Shown piece by piece: positions 42,235 to 52,989 of a stretch of 64,000 nucleotides of DNA. A model generated the notes under the pieces. It was not told the origin of the DNA. It saw nothing but the letters and a program-made list of their open reading frames with translations, and ran no database searches. The stretch is from Limnephilus marmoratus. Lineage: Eukaryota > Arthropoda > Insecta > Trichoptera > Limnephilidae. The position numbers were made by a program, and so were the translations under genes. Position 1 is the stretch's first letter; each line of letters begins with the position of its first letter. The stretch spans positions 42,582,962-42,646,961 of the forward strand of contig OU862928.1 of the NCBI GenBank assembly GCA_917880885.1, given 5' to 3'.

Positions 42235-42510
42235 CCTCAAGTTGACAGCCTGGGTTCGCATTGCCTCGCAAACTCTGGTCCGCCGTCAATAGATAAGTGC
42301 TCCCATAGCCGTTGTGCTCACATGATGCATAGATAGGGGCTTAAAGATTCGGTGATGTGTGAATGCGGTACGGTGCAGACCACCGAACATGTGGCCAACG
42401 AATGCCCGCTCCATTCATTCACCGGCGGGTTTGAGGATGTCCATAGGGCAACGGCTGAGGCCCTAGTCTGGCTCACAGACCTAGATGTCCCCCTCTGACC
42501 CCCACCATAC
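42235..42510 (+). mobile_element. LINE ORF2 C-terminal zinc-knuckle-like fragment
   Basis: Reads LGSHCLANSGPPSIDKCSHS, stop, LKDSVMCECGTVQTTEHVAN, ECPLHSFTGGFEDVHRATAE, ALVWLTDLDVPL, stop. The C.CG....T.EHV..ECP box is the C-terminal CCHC-like motif found in many insect LINE ORF2 proteins. Minus-strand relatives are at 55690-56000 and 61960-62360. Confidence 0.75.
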
Positions 42511-42519
42511 GGAAGCAGA

Positions 42520-43060
42520 AGAACTTTTAATGTATTTTTGGTCTTTCCCTCTTTAATTCCAACACTTTCTTCGAGGGCGTACCGGGAAGCCGGCTTAGGG
42601 GCGCGGACACCATGTCCCGCTTGCGACTGGACTGATGGCTCCGCTTATCCTCGGCGGGACTGCCGGACGACTGCAATTCAGTTGCTTTGGTTAAGTCGTA
42701 CAATCTCATCATAATATGTATTTTTTTATTTTTTTCTTCTAGTAACTTTTCCTCTTTTCTATTAATAAACTTTGTTTTCAGCTATATCCAGTGGCGGAAA
42801 TGAGACGTGATACTGTGAAATAAATAACTAACACCATGTACGCACTCGCATACTGCCTGCTAATAATGTATGCCCGGACATTGGAGGTCTAGAGTCATTT
42901 TAATAAAAAAAATAGCTTCTTTATAAATAAAAATTAGAGTTCTGACGTGTACGGTGAAGGAGGAAACTATCTGTTTCCTTAGAACGCCGTGGGAGTGGTG
43001 GGCAACCTCCAGTGTATCAAATGAATAAAAATAAAAATAAATTATTCGTTCACGGCATTC
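42520..43060. other. Unassigned sequence
   Basis: No gene recognised. Confidence 0.35.
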
Positions 43061-43061
43061 T

Positions 43062-43272
43062 TTGACTGTCTCCGAGATCGGGGGATAAGGCTCTCGACCA
43101 GCTAGCCGGAGGTTGCGGTATCAAATCCTAGTGTGCCCAAGTAAATTTTATTTGATTTATTTGTGTTATTTCACAATTTACACATTGAAAATAAAATATA
43201 TATCTAGTATATTTGCGGCACGTTCCAAAGTGGAAGATACTCTCAGTACAGCGCTGGTGTAAGACCACTAAT
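43062..43272 (+). mobile_element. SINE family B, 3'-truncated
   Basis: The head (GACTGTCTCCGAGATCGGGG, B box GCGGTATCAAATCC) and the first half of the body to TGGTGTAAGACCACTA are present. Confidence 0.75.
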
Positions 43273-43492
43273 AAAATAAAACTAAAACGTGCAAAGATCA
43301 TTCAAAGACTTCTGTCATATTTAAACCCGGAGCAAACAGAAGGGATACACTTAGAGAAGTTGTTAAAACTATAGCTTTGTTGGATTGAAAGGAGATGAAA
43401 TCATTACGTGCGTAGACTTTTTGTCAGTATGAATGTTTTAACAACATGAATTCAGAAGGACTTTTATCATCATTAGCGCAACATATACAAAT

Positions 43493-43505
43493 GGATAAGC
43501 GACAT
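43493..43505 (+). repeat. Left target duplication of foldback element C
   Basis: GGATAAGCGACAT, repeated exactly at 43774-43786. Confidence 0.9.
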
Positions 43506-43773
43506 TTTCGTTATTTGTTTTGGGGGTGTTATGCCGTGTTGCGCTACCTCCTTCTTTAGCCAACGTTTCGGAGAGCGTTGCAGTGTCCATCATCCGGCAG
43601 ATCCGGTAGATGTGGCAATCTACCGGATCACACATCTACCGGATCTGCCCTGATGATGGACACTGCAACGCTGTCCGAAACGTTGGCTAAAGAAGGAGGT
43701 AGCGCAACACGGCATAACACCCCAAAAACAAATAACGTAAATACTTTTGGCCGTGAAAATCTTAAAACGTATC
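43506..43773 (+). mobile_element. Foldback family C, fullest copy, with exact 13-bp target duplication
   Basis: Left arm CGTTATTTGTTTTGGGGGTG to GCAGTGTCCATCATC, a centre of CCGGTAGAT/ATCTACCGG repeats, a mirror-image right arm, then a one-sided tail ACTTTTGGCCGTGAAAATCT-TAAAACGTATC. There is no open frame of its own. Open frames crossing it join into the next SINE and are artefacts. The RNA would fold into a hairpin of about 100 bp. Confidence 0.92.
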
Positions 43774-43799
43774 GGATAAGCGACATGTTTATTTATTTT

Positions 43800-44225
43800 T
43801 TTTTTTTTTTTACAGTGAATACCGCACAAGAATCTCAACTGCTCCCGTCTGGAGCCAGTGAGACTATTGCATCCCCAATTGGGGTATGTTGTGAGGCTGA
43901 AGGTAGTGGGGTGGGGAAGGAGGTGGGGAAGAGGAAGGTTGGGAAGTACCTGGCTATTCAGATCTGGTCACTAAACACGGCTAAAGCCATTTTCAAGCAA
44001 CGTTTCAATTCTGAATGGTGGTCTTACACCAGGGCGATACTAATAGTATCTTCCACTCTGGAACATGCCGCAAATATACTGTATATTATTTTAAATGAAT
44101 TAATTGTGAAATAACACAAATTAATCAAATAAAATTTATTTGCGCATGCCGGGTTCGAACCCGCGACCTCCGGAATGTGAGTCGAGAGTCTTAGCCACTG
44201 GACTACGGAGGTCGTCAAATTCGTC
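43800..44225 (-). mobile_element. SINE family B, full length
   Basis: Poly(A) as a T-run at 43796-43813 on plus. Body GGTGGTCTTACACCAGGGCGA. Head at 44145-44220 with B box (plus GGGTTCGAACCCG) and A box (GCCACTGGACTACGG). The tail lies 10 bp from the foldback C target duplication. Confidence 0.85.
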
Positions 44226-44735
44226 ATTTATTGGCTCGCTAACAGAATATCTCACATAATTATTACAGTAATTAATAGTTTCAACATGGTTATAGCTTGT
44301 ATTCCAATTGTAGGTGAGCATTAATCACAACAATCTTTGTGCAATGATTTGTTTAAATTAGTACACAAAACAAAGCGGGCCAAAATCAAGTAGTAAATAC
44401 ATACATAACAATAATTTACATAAACGTATACGCATAAATTCCTTATGCATAAATGTATACAAATGTACCGCAGATATAATTAAAATCGTAAACAACTTGT
44501 ATGATCCATCTTTAATTAATCAAGTAATCTTAATATAAGTCCGAAATTCACGAAAAACCTTGTAACCTTTTGGGTCAATACTTTTTTTACATTAGTTACA
44601 CAGGAGGCCCTGAGCTAATAAATATAAAAAAATCTGGCGTCACTAATGCACTGAAACACGATAGGTATCAGAATGGATAACTTAGAAGCACTAGAACTAA
44701 GGAAGGCCAAAACCATTATAGTAAGGTATATACAA
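44226..44735. other. Mostly unassigned; SINE A scrap
   Basis: 44590-44620 reads CATTAGTTACACAGGAGGCCCTGAG, the 3' edge of SINE A. The rest is unassigned. Confidence 0.4.
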
Positions 44736-44737
44736 TA

Positions 44738-45480
44738 GGGTATTGTTGGTACTCCTCTGGAACTTTTCCGATCTTACCTATCAAATCGCTTTTCGGCAGT
44801 AGAACTGGGAGGAGAAAAGAGTGAGTTGGGTAAAATAACATGTGGAGTGCCACAGGGATCAATTCTTGGACCGTTGCTATTTCTTATCTATGTGAATGAC
44901 ATAACAAAGTGGGATATTAAAGGAACTCTACAACTCTATGCGGACGATACAGTAATTTTTTACAACAAACTGAACCTAGCGGAGCTTGAAACGGAAATGA
45001 ATGCTGATATTTCTAAACTCACAAGCTGGTTAAGAATTAACAAACTAACGCTTAACGTAAAAAAAACTCATTATATACTTTTTGGCAACAAGAAAAATAT
45101 CAGCCTCAATATCAAAGTTGGTGATAACTGCCTCGAAAAGAAAATGAGCACTAAATATTTGGGCCTGATCGTAGATTCCCAACTTTCATGGGATCTCCAC
45201 ATAAATCATGTAAAGGAGAAAATTACACCCATCACTGGTGTACTTTATAGACTCCAAGGATTACTACCCGTACCTTTATTAACATCAGTGTACTACGCCA
45301 TGGTACATTCACACCTTTCTTATCTCTGTTGTATCTGGGGATTTGCCTCAAAGAAATTGATAGCTGATCTGCAGTTGGTTCAAAACCGAGCTCAGAAATG
45401 TTTTTGGACTTCCATGGGACACCCATGTCAGAGACATCTATTCAATTTCCGGTATTCTTCCAATTACAGTCCTTCCTAAA
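44738..45480 (+). mobile_element. Older LINE, RT fragment, upstream half
   Basis: A continuous frame from about 44739 to 45479: GIVGTPLELFRSYLSNRFSA, GKITCGVPQGSILGPLLFLI, QLYADDTVIF (intact YADD), TKYLGLIVDSQLSWDLHINH, SVYYAMVHSHLSYLCCIWG. Jockey/CR1-like RT from just before the GVPQGS motif. Near 45430 the frame breaks; the correct continuation (WDTHVRDIYSISGILPITVL) runs in another frame. The sequence stops near 45480 and seems to resume at 49450, on the other side of the Jockey-like element. Confidence 0.8.
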
Positions 45481-45559
45481 CATGAATAATAATATAACTA
45501 AATATATATGAATAATAATATAATATAACTTCCTAAACATGAATAAATAATAATAAGAA

Positions 45560-46112
45560 TAAAAAAGACCAATGGGCAAGACTTCAAAACCTAGAAATAA
45601 GGGGGATTCCGGAAAAGAAAGGTGAAAACCTAATTACCGTCATTTCAAATATCGTGGGCAACATGAAACTCGGCGAAAGGGACATGGAGTTTGCAACTCG
45701 AGTTGCTCCCAAACGCAGCGACTCAACTGGGAAGTCAAAACCAAAATCAGTAGTCGTAAAATTAACCAGCCGGAACTTAAAGAACCAGCTCCTGCAGGCG
45801 ATTAAAGATCGCAAGGGGATCACCTCAACGGAACTAGGATTCACGGGAACCCCTCAAAATGTCTATGTAGGAGACCATCTCACTAGCATGAACAAACATC
45901 TGTTTTATCGTGCAAGGCTTCTCGCTAAGCAGAAAGGTTACCAATTTGTCTGGACAAAAAACTGCCTAATTCACGCACGACGAAATACGACCTCAGCGCC
46001 CATCATAATCTCAAAGGAGGCAGACTTGAAGAAGATGGACCACGAGCCTCCAGTAACAAGATCCAACCGAGCAGATGCAGAAGATCCTCAGCCGAGCCAA
46101 GCCTTAAGATAA
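45560..46112 (+). CDS. LINE ORF1 C-terminal part (FP/zinc-finger-like nucleic-acid chaperone)
   Basis: The frame enters from the left without a start (WARLQNLEIRGIPEKKGENL) and runs to a stop at 46110-46112. It contains LEIRGIPEKKGENLITVISN, VVVKLTSRNLKNQLLQAIKD, then FYRARLLAKQKGYQFVWTKN and LIHARRNT. This is the layout of ORF1 proteins sharing the C-terminal domain of baculovirus FP25K: an RNA-binding fold followed by the LF..AR..AK..GY.FVW..N..I..R box. In LINEs such proteins bind element RNA. The start at 45654 sometimes chosen would cut this domain; the true N-terminus is lost by truncation. About 180 codons remain without a stop. Confidence 0.75.
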
Positions 46113-46383
46113 GGCCATTCAAATTTATTGTATTTCTTAAAATTAACTTCACCTTAATTTTACATATTATTTCATCTTACTTAGAATGTACCTTTCCCTT
46201 CCTCATACTCAGTACCTACCTTACGGATCCCTTCACTCTAACACGTTCTTTTATTCTGTCAATTTTATGTACAATCATTTGGAAACTATATAAAAACAAA
46301 CATAAATCCGTCAACAATAAAATACGAGCACGGATTCAAATCGATTTCAAGTCTGCACTTAATCATAGATTCACTCGGCTCAA

Positions 46384-49210
46384 ATGACTCTGAATTTATA
46401 TTACCAAAACGTAAGAGGGCTTCGCACTAAAACTGATACGTTGTTGACGGCTGTTCAGTCCAACGAATATGATGTTATCGCTCTGACTGAATCGTGGCTC
46501 GTTGATGGCATCCGCAACGAAGAACTATTTGATGATCGCTACGACGTACACCGCCGAGATCGAGACTATGCTCGTACAGGCCAGCGCTTGGGCGGGGGTG
46601 TCTTACTCTCTGTTCGTCGTGAGCTGGTAGCTCGCGAGCGCCCGGCGTGGCACTCACGAGCTGAGGACGTCTGGATAATATTAGAATCCAAAGGACCTAA
46701 ACACACAAATCTTCACATATGTTGTGATAATCTTCCTAAAGGACCAACATATCGTGAAAATATGGAAAGCTTCCTCACCCAAATTTCTACACTTACGTTG
46801 CAGTTTCCCTCGGATAAATTTATTATCTTGGGTGACTTCAACCTCACCGAAATTTCATGGAGTAAGTCTCCCACTAACACGTCCTTTATACCCAGTGATC
46901 GCTTATCACCTATTAGCGCCTCATTCATTGACTGGATGCATTTTTCTGGATTGTATCAATATAATGGAATTCCAAATACTAATGGTCACTTTCTCGACCT
47001 TGTCCTATGTAATGACTTCCTTGCGGTCTATGCTTGTGACGAACCATTAATTTTAGAAGATTTTCATCACACCTCCTTAATCATGGAATTTGTATTTTCT
47101 GAACCTGTTCCACTAGTGGAGGCGCCTAGAAGGGCTTACGTCTTTAGGCGTGGCGATTACGAGCAAATTAATATATCTCTAGATCAGGTAAACTGGCATG
47201 AGCTTCTCTCGGTTGGTAATATGAACACGGCATTAAAAAAATTCTATTCACTTCTATATCAACTTATAGACACCCACATTCCAAGTAAACTATGTAGGAA
47301 TTCTAAATACTCACCATGGTACAATTCGGCCCTCATTAAATTAACAAAAGAAAAATATAAATTCCTAAAAAAGTTCAAGACTTACAAAAACTACTCTGAC
47401 TATGCCTCTTTCTCTCTACTAAGATCGCGTCACAAAAAACTTAATTGGGAATGCCACAATAAATACCTAACTCAAATCGAACATGACATATCCTCCGACC
47501 CAAAAAAAGTATGGAATTACATTAAATCCAAGTCCAAATCACACGGTGTTCCAAATATCATGACACTCAAAGATGAAAAAGCTGAAAATGGGTCTGACAT
47601 CTGCAACTTATTCTCTAAATACTTCCTTTCTGTCTACAACAATAATGCTCAAAGCCCCCAGATTCTATCGGACAACCCCAATGAGCCCTGTGTTGCTTGC
47701 ATTCATAATATTGACGTTGATCAGCATCATATACAGAAACGCTTTGAAGATCTAGATCCCAAAACAGATAAAATTCCCCCTCTCTTCATAAGCAAATGTG
47801 CGCGCAACCTGTCTAAACCACTATCCATAATTTTTAGTCGCTCCCTTAAAGAAAGAATAGTGCCAAACACCTGGAAAACAGCTTTTATAACTCCCATCTT
47901 CAAAAACGGCCAAAAATCTGACGTCGAAAATTATAGACCAATATCAAAGCTCTGTATTTTCAGTAAAGTTTTCGAAAAAATTGTGTACAACCAGATGTTT
48001 CCGGCCCTGAGATCGTCACTCAATATCAACCAACATGGATTTATGAGGGGAAAATCTATAATCACGAACTTAACAGCGTTCACCGAATTATTACAAGACA
48101 ATATGGACCAGCGCATACAGGTAGATGCAATATATAGACTACAGCAAAGCTTTTGATCTAGTAATTCATGATATATTATTGATCAAACTCTCACAAATCG
48201 GCGTACACGGGGACCTTCTCAGGTGGCTCTCGTCCTATATAGCAAACCGCAGCCAAGCAGTAGTTGTCAGTGGCTATAAGTCAGATTGGGTAACCGTACC
48301 ATCAGGAGTACCCCAAGGATCACTATTGGGACCATTACTCTTCAACATATATATTAATGACATTGAAAAATGTTTTCACCACTCCAGTACTTTGTTATAC
48401 GCAGACGGCATGAAAATATTCTCCCCTGTCACGTGCACCAACGACTGTACCCACATACAAGAAGATCTTAATCGTCTTAATATTTATTGTGCACAACACA
48501 ACCTTCAAATAAATGTAAAAAAATGCGGCGCCATCAGTTTCACCGGCAATAAAAAACCAATTACTTACTTTCAATTATACACTTAACGGTACAGTACTAA
48601 CAAAAATGACGGAAGTTAAGGACTTGGGAATAGTGTTAGACCCGAAAATACTATTTGACCGCCACATTGAATCCTTGGTATCAAAGGCTTCCAAGATACT
48701 AGGCTTTGTACTTAGAACCTGCAAAGACTTTAAAAATGTAAAAACTATGAAATGCTTTATTTTGCGTACGTACGCAGGTCTCTGGAGTACGCCTCTCAAA
48801 TCTGGAACCCCAAGTATATATGTCACATAGATAGGATTGAGAAAGTGCAAAACCGATTTCTACGATACCTTGATTTTCGGAGCTATCGTCCTCATCTGAG
48901 CCACGAAGAGTCAGCCGCGTTCTTCAGGATATCGTCCTTGGAAAGTCGAAGAAATTTGGCAGACGTACTATTCTTACAAAAAATAGCCACCTCTACGATA
49001 GATTGCCCGGAATTACTAGAAAGAATTCAACTAAGAGTGCCCATCAGACAAACCAGACAAAACCACGCATTAAACATTCCTCAATGCAACACTAACTCTA
49101 AACAAAATACATTCCTTCATCGCGCTTCACATATCTTAAACATTTCATTCAGTGAATTCTACTTATTTAACACAGTACCTAATGTTTTCAAAACTAAAAT
49201 GAATAAATAA
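46384..49210 (+). pseudogene. LINE ORF2: AP-like endonuclease plus reverse transcriptase, broken
   Basis: ATG at 46384 starts the apurinic-type endonuclease (YYQNVRGLRTK, residues 6-16; TESW 35-38; GDFN 150-153; LDLVL and H-T-S near 205-228). After a linker the RT begins near residue 515 (FKNGQKSDVENYRPISKLCI, HGFMRGKSIITNL). A frameshift near 48130 turns the AFD motif into another frame (YIDYSKAFDLVIHDILLIKL, SGVPQGSLLGPLLFNIYIND). The active site reads YADG instead of YADD (codon 48407-48409), removing a metal-binding Asp. Further frameshifts near 48570 and 48770 separate VKDLGIVLDPKILFDRHIES and RRSLEYASQIWNPKY. The C-terminus ends at 49210. Frame-by-frame conservation is otherwise good, so loss was recent. 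Confidence 0.88.
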
Positions 49211-49449
49211 CATTTAAACATACATACCATTATTTACACAGAAAGGATCCATCCCTATCCACTCCCTTCCACCATCCCATCCACATAAGATAATTTAACT
49301 ATTTTTCTCGATTTTTCTCTATACCTACTCACTAAATAATTAACATACTTCAGCGAAAACCTATTATTGGTTAAATTTCTGTACATATTTCATCAAACAT
49401 TATTTATAATTGTAACTGTTGGTTTTCCTAATAAAATAAAATAAAAATA

Positions 49450-50075
49450 AAATGAAATCACAAGCACTATCCTACAAATTACCCAACAACCAACTCACGC
49501 TAACATCAAGCCACTTTACAATCAAGACATCCACACTCACAATACTCGAAATAGCAATAAAATCCGCATACCTCAAACACACACTACAAAATATGGGATA
49601 AAATCTCTGAACTATATTGCCTATACATTATATAATTCGCTACCAGATATGTACAAGGGAATCCAGCAAAATAAAAAAAAAATCAGAGTAATGCTTTAAA
49701 AGAATATTTTTTAAATATGTATAAGGATGAAACTTTGTAATTTTCTTGTCATGTTCAATTGTCTTGTTTCTTTTCTCTTATTTTCTTTTCCATTAAGTTG
49801 TAATCATCCATATCTGTATAACCTTGTTCCCTTTTTCTTTAATAGTTTTCCATTGCTGTTTATTCTACTTAACCTGTCTTTTATTTTTCTTCTTTATTGT
49901 ATGTGAATCTTATATTTTTAATATCCAAATTCCTATGTAAAAATTTTTCTCATTTCCTCTCACCCATGCATTGTATGTTCCTCTTGTCTTAAAATGAGTT
50001 CTGTAACTCATCGGGATTGCTCTAGCAAGAAATAAAAACAATAAAAAATAAAATAATAATAATAATAATAATCAA
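49450..50075 (+). mobile_element. Older LINE, C-terminal part and 3' UTR, downstream half
   Basis: Broken frames read IKPLYNQDIHTHNTRNSNKI, RIPQTHTTKYGIKSLNYIAY and TLYNSLPDMYKGIQQNKKK, the C-terminal HNTR..N..RIP / S..Y.A..LYN.LP box of Jockey/CR1-like LINEs. A T-rich 3' UTR ends at AAATAAAATAATAATAATAA. Together with 44738-45480 it forms one LINE split by the Jockey-like insertion. Confidence 0.65.
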
Positions 50076-50258
50076 ACAAATTTAAATAAAAGTCCAATAC
50101 TAAGGTTGTCCCCTATTGACAAAGAACATTCCCTTTCCCTTCTCAATTCTCCAACTACACTTACGCCTACTTTTTCCTCTACTTGAGGAGTCCAGCCCAT
50201 TTTAATTTAAAACATATATTTATCTGTAACACATGTAACTTAATTTTAGTACAGTATT

Positions 50259-50313
50259 ATACTGCCCTGAAGAAGCTACGGTGGTGGCGAAACCCGGTCG
50301 GCATAAAGTATAG
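50259..50313 (+). ncRNA. Hammerhead-ribozyme-like motif
   Basis: Stem I: TGCC (50263-50266)/GGCA (50300-50303), extended by TATAC/GTATA. CTGAAGA at 50267-50273. Stem II GCTAC/GTGGC (50275-50279, 50284-50288) with loop GGTG. GAAA at 50289-50292. Minimal stem III A-C-C / G-G-T. C at the cleavage position 50299 (GUC). One unpaired A precedes stem II. Stem pairing is better than in the 24143 copy. An AATAAA-like signal follows. Confidence 0.5.
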
Positions 50314-50352
50314 AAAATAAAAGTGGTATTTACAAAGTTTTTGTTTTGTTTG

Positions 50353-50857
50353 AAACTAGCTTTTGCCCCGGCTTCGCTCGCATGGTATTAGGGGGTTTCC
50401 ACTCCGCCTCCTCCACCTTTCCTATCTCCACTCCACTCCCCCCGACCCCCCTATCCCCTCTTCATCCCTCCCACTCCACCACTCCCCTCTCCACCACTCC
50501 CCCCCTCACCACCCCGCCACAATACCCGCTACATTCACTTATCAACAGCTCGCGTTCACACCTATTAAAGCGTAACAATCAAACAATATTAGCATAGATT
50601 AGTATTTTATACACATTGGAATATTATCTATCAAAGGGATCTCCATAGTAACCTAAACAAATAACAAATTTCGTCTGGACAATAAACGTAAAGTAAATAA
50701 TTTCATAACATCAGAGCTTACCAATATATACAGCGTATATTACTCGCAAATAATGTAGTTTTCTATTAGTGAAATAATTTTTAAGGTCTATTCAGTATTT
50801 TTTGCGTGAAAGAGTAACAAACAACCATATATCCATACAAACTTTCGGCTTTATAAT
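50353..50857 (-). mobile_element. Helitron-like non-autonomous element
   Basis: Plus strand starts AACTAGCTTTTGCCCCGGCT, then GGTATTAGGGGGTTTCCACT, a C-rich block (50405-50525) and AACAGCTCGCGTTC, and ends AACTTTCGGCTTTATAATA next to the Tc1-like element. No coding capacity; proline-rich frames on plus are artefacts of the C-rich block. Confidence 0.65.
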
Positions 50858-51734
50858 ACAGGGTGGGACAGAGTGGAGTTACTAGTTTCAAAAAATCACT
50901 GAAGGCCCCCCAGACCGAGCAGAGGGGCGGGGCGGGTGCCGTTAGGTCGAGGAAATGATGCCGTTTATGGTAGTGACCATGCCGTGGTCAGGTAAGTACC
51001 GAGGCTTTATTGTGGAGACGTTCTTTAAAAACGGGGAAAGCGTTGTGGCTACGCATGGAGCTTTCCGGGTCCAGTTCGAGTAAAATCGTGATGACAGTGT
51101 TCCTGATCCCGAAAACCATTCGGAAATGGATCAGTAATGTAAGGTAGACAGGAACTACAGATCCTAAAATAACAGTTGGGCGACCTAAAAGTGTGCAAAA
51201 ACCTGAAAAAATCGCGGTAGTTAGAGCGTCAATTGAAGAGTCTCCAACCCGAGCAGCGCGGAAACTTGCCGCTGCGCTTGGAATATCGTCCAGAATTATA
51301 AAGCAAATCTTACACTCAGACCTTCATCTGTACCCCTACAAGATAATGCGTGCACGGGAATTGAGCCCACAAGATTTTGTGAAACGCAGAGATGCTTGCA
51401 TTGCAATCGTAACTACTGTATCCCTTGTCGCTGTGAACACGACACAGAAGCCTTCTGGTTTCAACATGATGAAGCCATGGCCCATGCTGTCCATCGTTCA
51501 TGCAAAATTTTGCAAAAGCTCTTTCCGGGTGACCTGATTTCTTTGCGGGTGATATTCCATGGCCCATCGCTCTCCCGATTTGACCCCGAATGACTTTTTC
51601 TGTGAGGATACGTCGCAGCTAAGGTAAACAAACGTCAACCTCGAACCCTTGAAGCTCTAAATGAGGCGATTGAGGACGTCATCGCTGGAATTTCTAAAAT
51701 TCTGAAATTAGTAACTCCACTCTGCCCCACCCTG
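50858..51734 (+). mobile_element. Tc1/mariner-superfamily element, copy 1, deleted
   Basis: Inverted ends ACAGGGTGGGACAGAGTGGA and, reversed, ACAGGGTGGGGCAGAGTGGA, both continuing GTTACTA. Frames include TGTTDPKITVGRPKSVQKPE, ARKLAAALGISSRIIKQILH (helix-turn-helix region), QHDEAMAHAVHRSC, and RPRTLEALNEAIEDVIAGI-like C-terminus. The middle catalytic part is missing. Confidence 0.85.
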
Positions 51735-52205
51735 TGTTAGTAGAAAGTAGGATAAATAAAAGTTTCTTAAATTATTAGCACACACGACGATGTGAGCTAA
51801 CTTAAGATTAATAAATAAATAGATGTATTAAATGCGAGGTAAACAGAAAACATGGTTTCCGACTGTAAAGCAGTACTCAGTGAGAGAATTAGCTGAAATT
51901 TTAAGCTTTGTTAGACTCAAATTATAAATCTGTAAACGTACAAAGATTTTCAGACGATTCGTTTTACTTAGAAGGAATTTAATATTATTTAAACCCGGAG
52001 CAAATATACTCGTAGAACAAGCTGCTTTGTGGAATTTTATAAGAGAAGTTGTTGTCAAACGAATTTGCCATTGGAGTGGCCACGTGGAAAATATTTCTAA
52101 TGTTGAAAATATGCACTACTTAAGTCAGAGGAAGTAAAATTATAAATGGGATATAGTTACAATGGTCTCACAGGGTGAAACTTTGGTTTTATTTTTTTGA
52201 ATTTT
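51735..52205. other. Unassigned sequence
   Basis: 51960-52055 (TTATTTAAACCCGGAGCAAA, AGAGAAGTTGTT) matches 43320-43370, a short dispersed repeat. No gene recognised. Confidence 0.4.
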
Positions 52206-52211
52206 TTAATT

Positions 52212-52985
52212 TTTGAAGAGAAAACTTCTTTATGATTTGAAATTCGATGAAACAAAAAAGAGCGACACTAAAAAGGGACCAACACATAACTACATCTATT
52301 GGATTTAGCCTGCTAGAGAATGAGATAGACTTACCGGACTCATCTTTGTGCGGTGCTTCGTAGCCAAAGATATTGAAATTCAAAAGAGGTATGCTATGAT
52401 GTCCGCGCGATTGTCGACTGACTACTACCTAATTGGAGTAGTTTGCATACAATTTTTTTTTTTCATTTCGTTGATTTTTTTAAGGTGTGCATTAGTATTG
52501 GTTAACAATATAGTTTGAATAAGGAGAGAATTCGTTCATTTAGTTTATTCGTTAATTGGTAAACAATATGAGAGACACCTGGGGTCCTAGCATGGTCGAT
52601 CGATATAGGTTTTATCGAAAATGTCGGTAACTTGCCATCGCTCCCGAGCACGACTGCAGGCCGCTAACGAACAAACAATAGTTCACAACGACTAAGGGTT
52701 CCTATTTAATTTGACGTGAACTATTATTTGTTCGTTAGCTGCCTGCAGTCGTGCTCGGGAGCGATGACAAGTTAGCGATATTTTCGATAAAATCTATCTA
52801 TATCGATCGACCATGCTAGGGGGCCTGGAACCTGGAAGTGCAGTTCCACCCAGTAAAAACTGCAGATAGCACATCTTTTATATTTCAGTATCTTTGTTCG
52901 TAGTTCTTCTTTGTGCGGTGCTTCGTAGGCTCCCAAATCTTCTCTAATTTAGTTTTCTGGAGGTTTTACTTCTACTAATTGCGCG
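52212..52985 (+). mobile_element. MITE family F in two pieces around palindrome G
   Basis: The left piece 52212-52375 reaches GTGCGGTGCTTCGTAGCC. The right piece 52905-52975 restarts at TCTTTGTGCGGTGCTTCGTA and runs to the end (GGAGGTTTTACTTCTAC). The shared GTGCGGTGCTTCGTAG suggests duplication rather than a single clean insertion. Confidence 0.55.
52578..52828. repeat. 250-bp palindrome family G
   Basis: Arms of about 110 bp (GTCCTAGCATGGTCGATCGA ... AACGAACAAACAATAGTTCA) are near-perfect inverted copies around a loop of about 30 bp at 52690-52716. No coding potential. The outer CCTGGGGTCC/GGGGGCCTGG ends suggest a mobile foldback. Confidence 0.85.
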
Positions 52986-52989
52986 TAAT

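Larger units (their letters stand above)
45560..49445 (+). mobile_element. Jockey/CR1-like LINE with ORF1 and ORF2, inactivated
   Basis: A 3.9-kb LINE, 5'-truncated inside ORF1, with ORF1 (to 46112), a 271-bp spacer, ORF2 (46384 to 49210 in four pieces) and a 3' UTR ending in AATAAAATAAAATAAAAATA. It lies between the two halves of an older LINE. It is the most complete retrotransposon in the window. ORF2 is dead: three frameshifts and a changed YADD. Confidence 0.85.

Noticed and set aside
43578..44114. 178-codon plus-strand frame
   Set aside because: It starts inside the foldback element C, crosses its target duplication and runs antisense through SINE B, so it cannot be one gene.
45482..45560. 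LTR-like repeat CTTCCTAAACATGAATAA
   Set aside because: It is a short direct duplication at the junction between two LINEs with no LTR features such as TG...CA ends.
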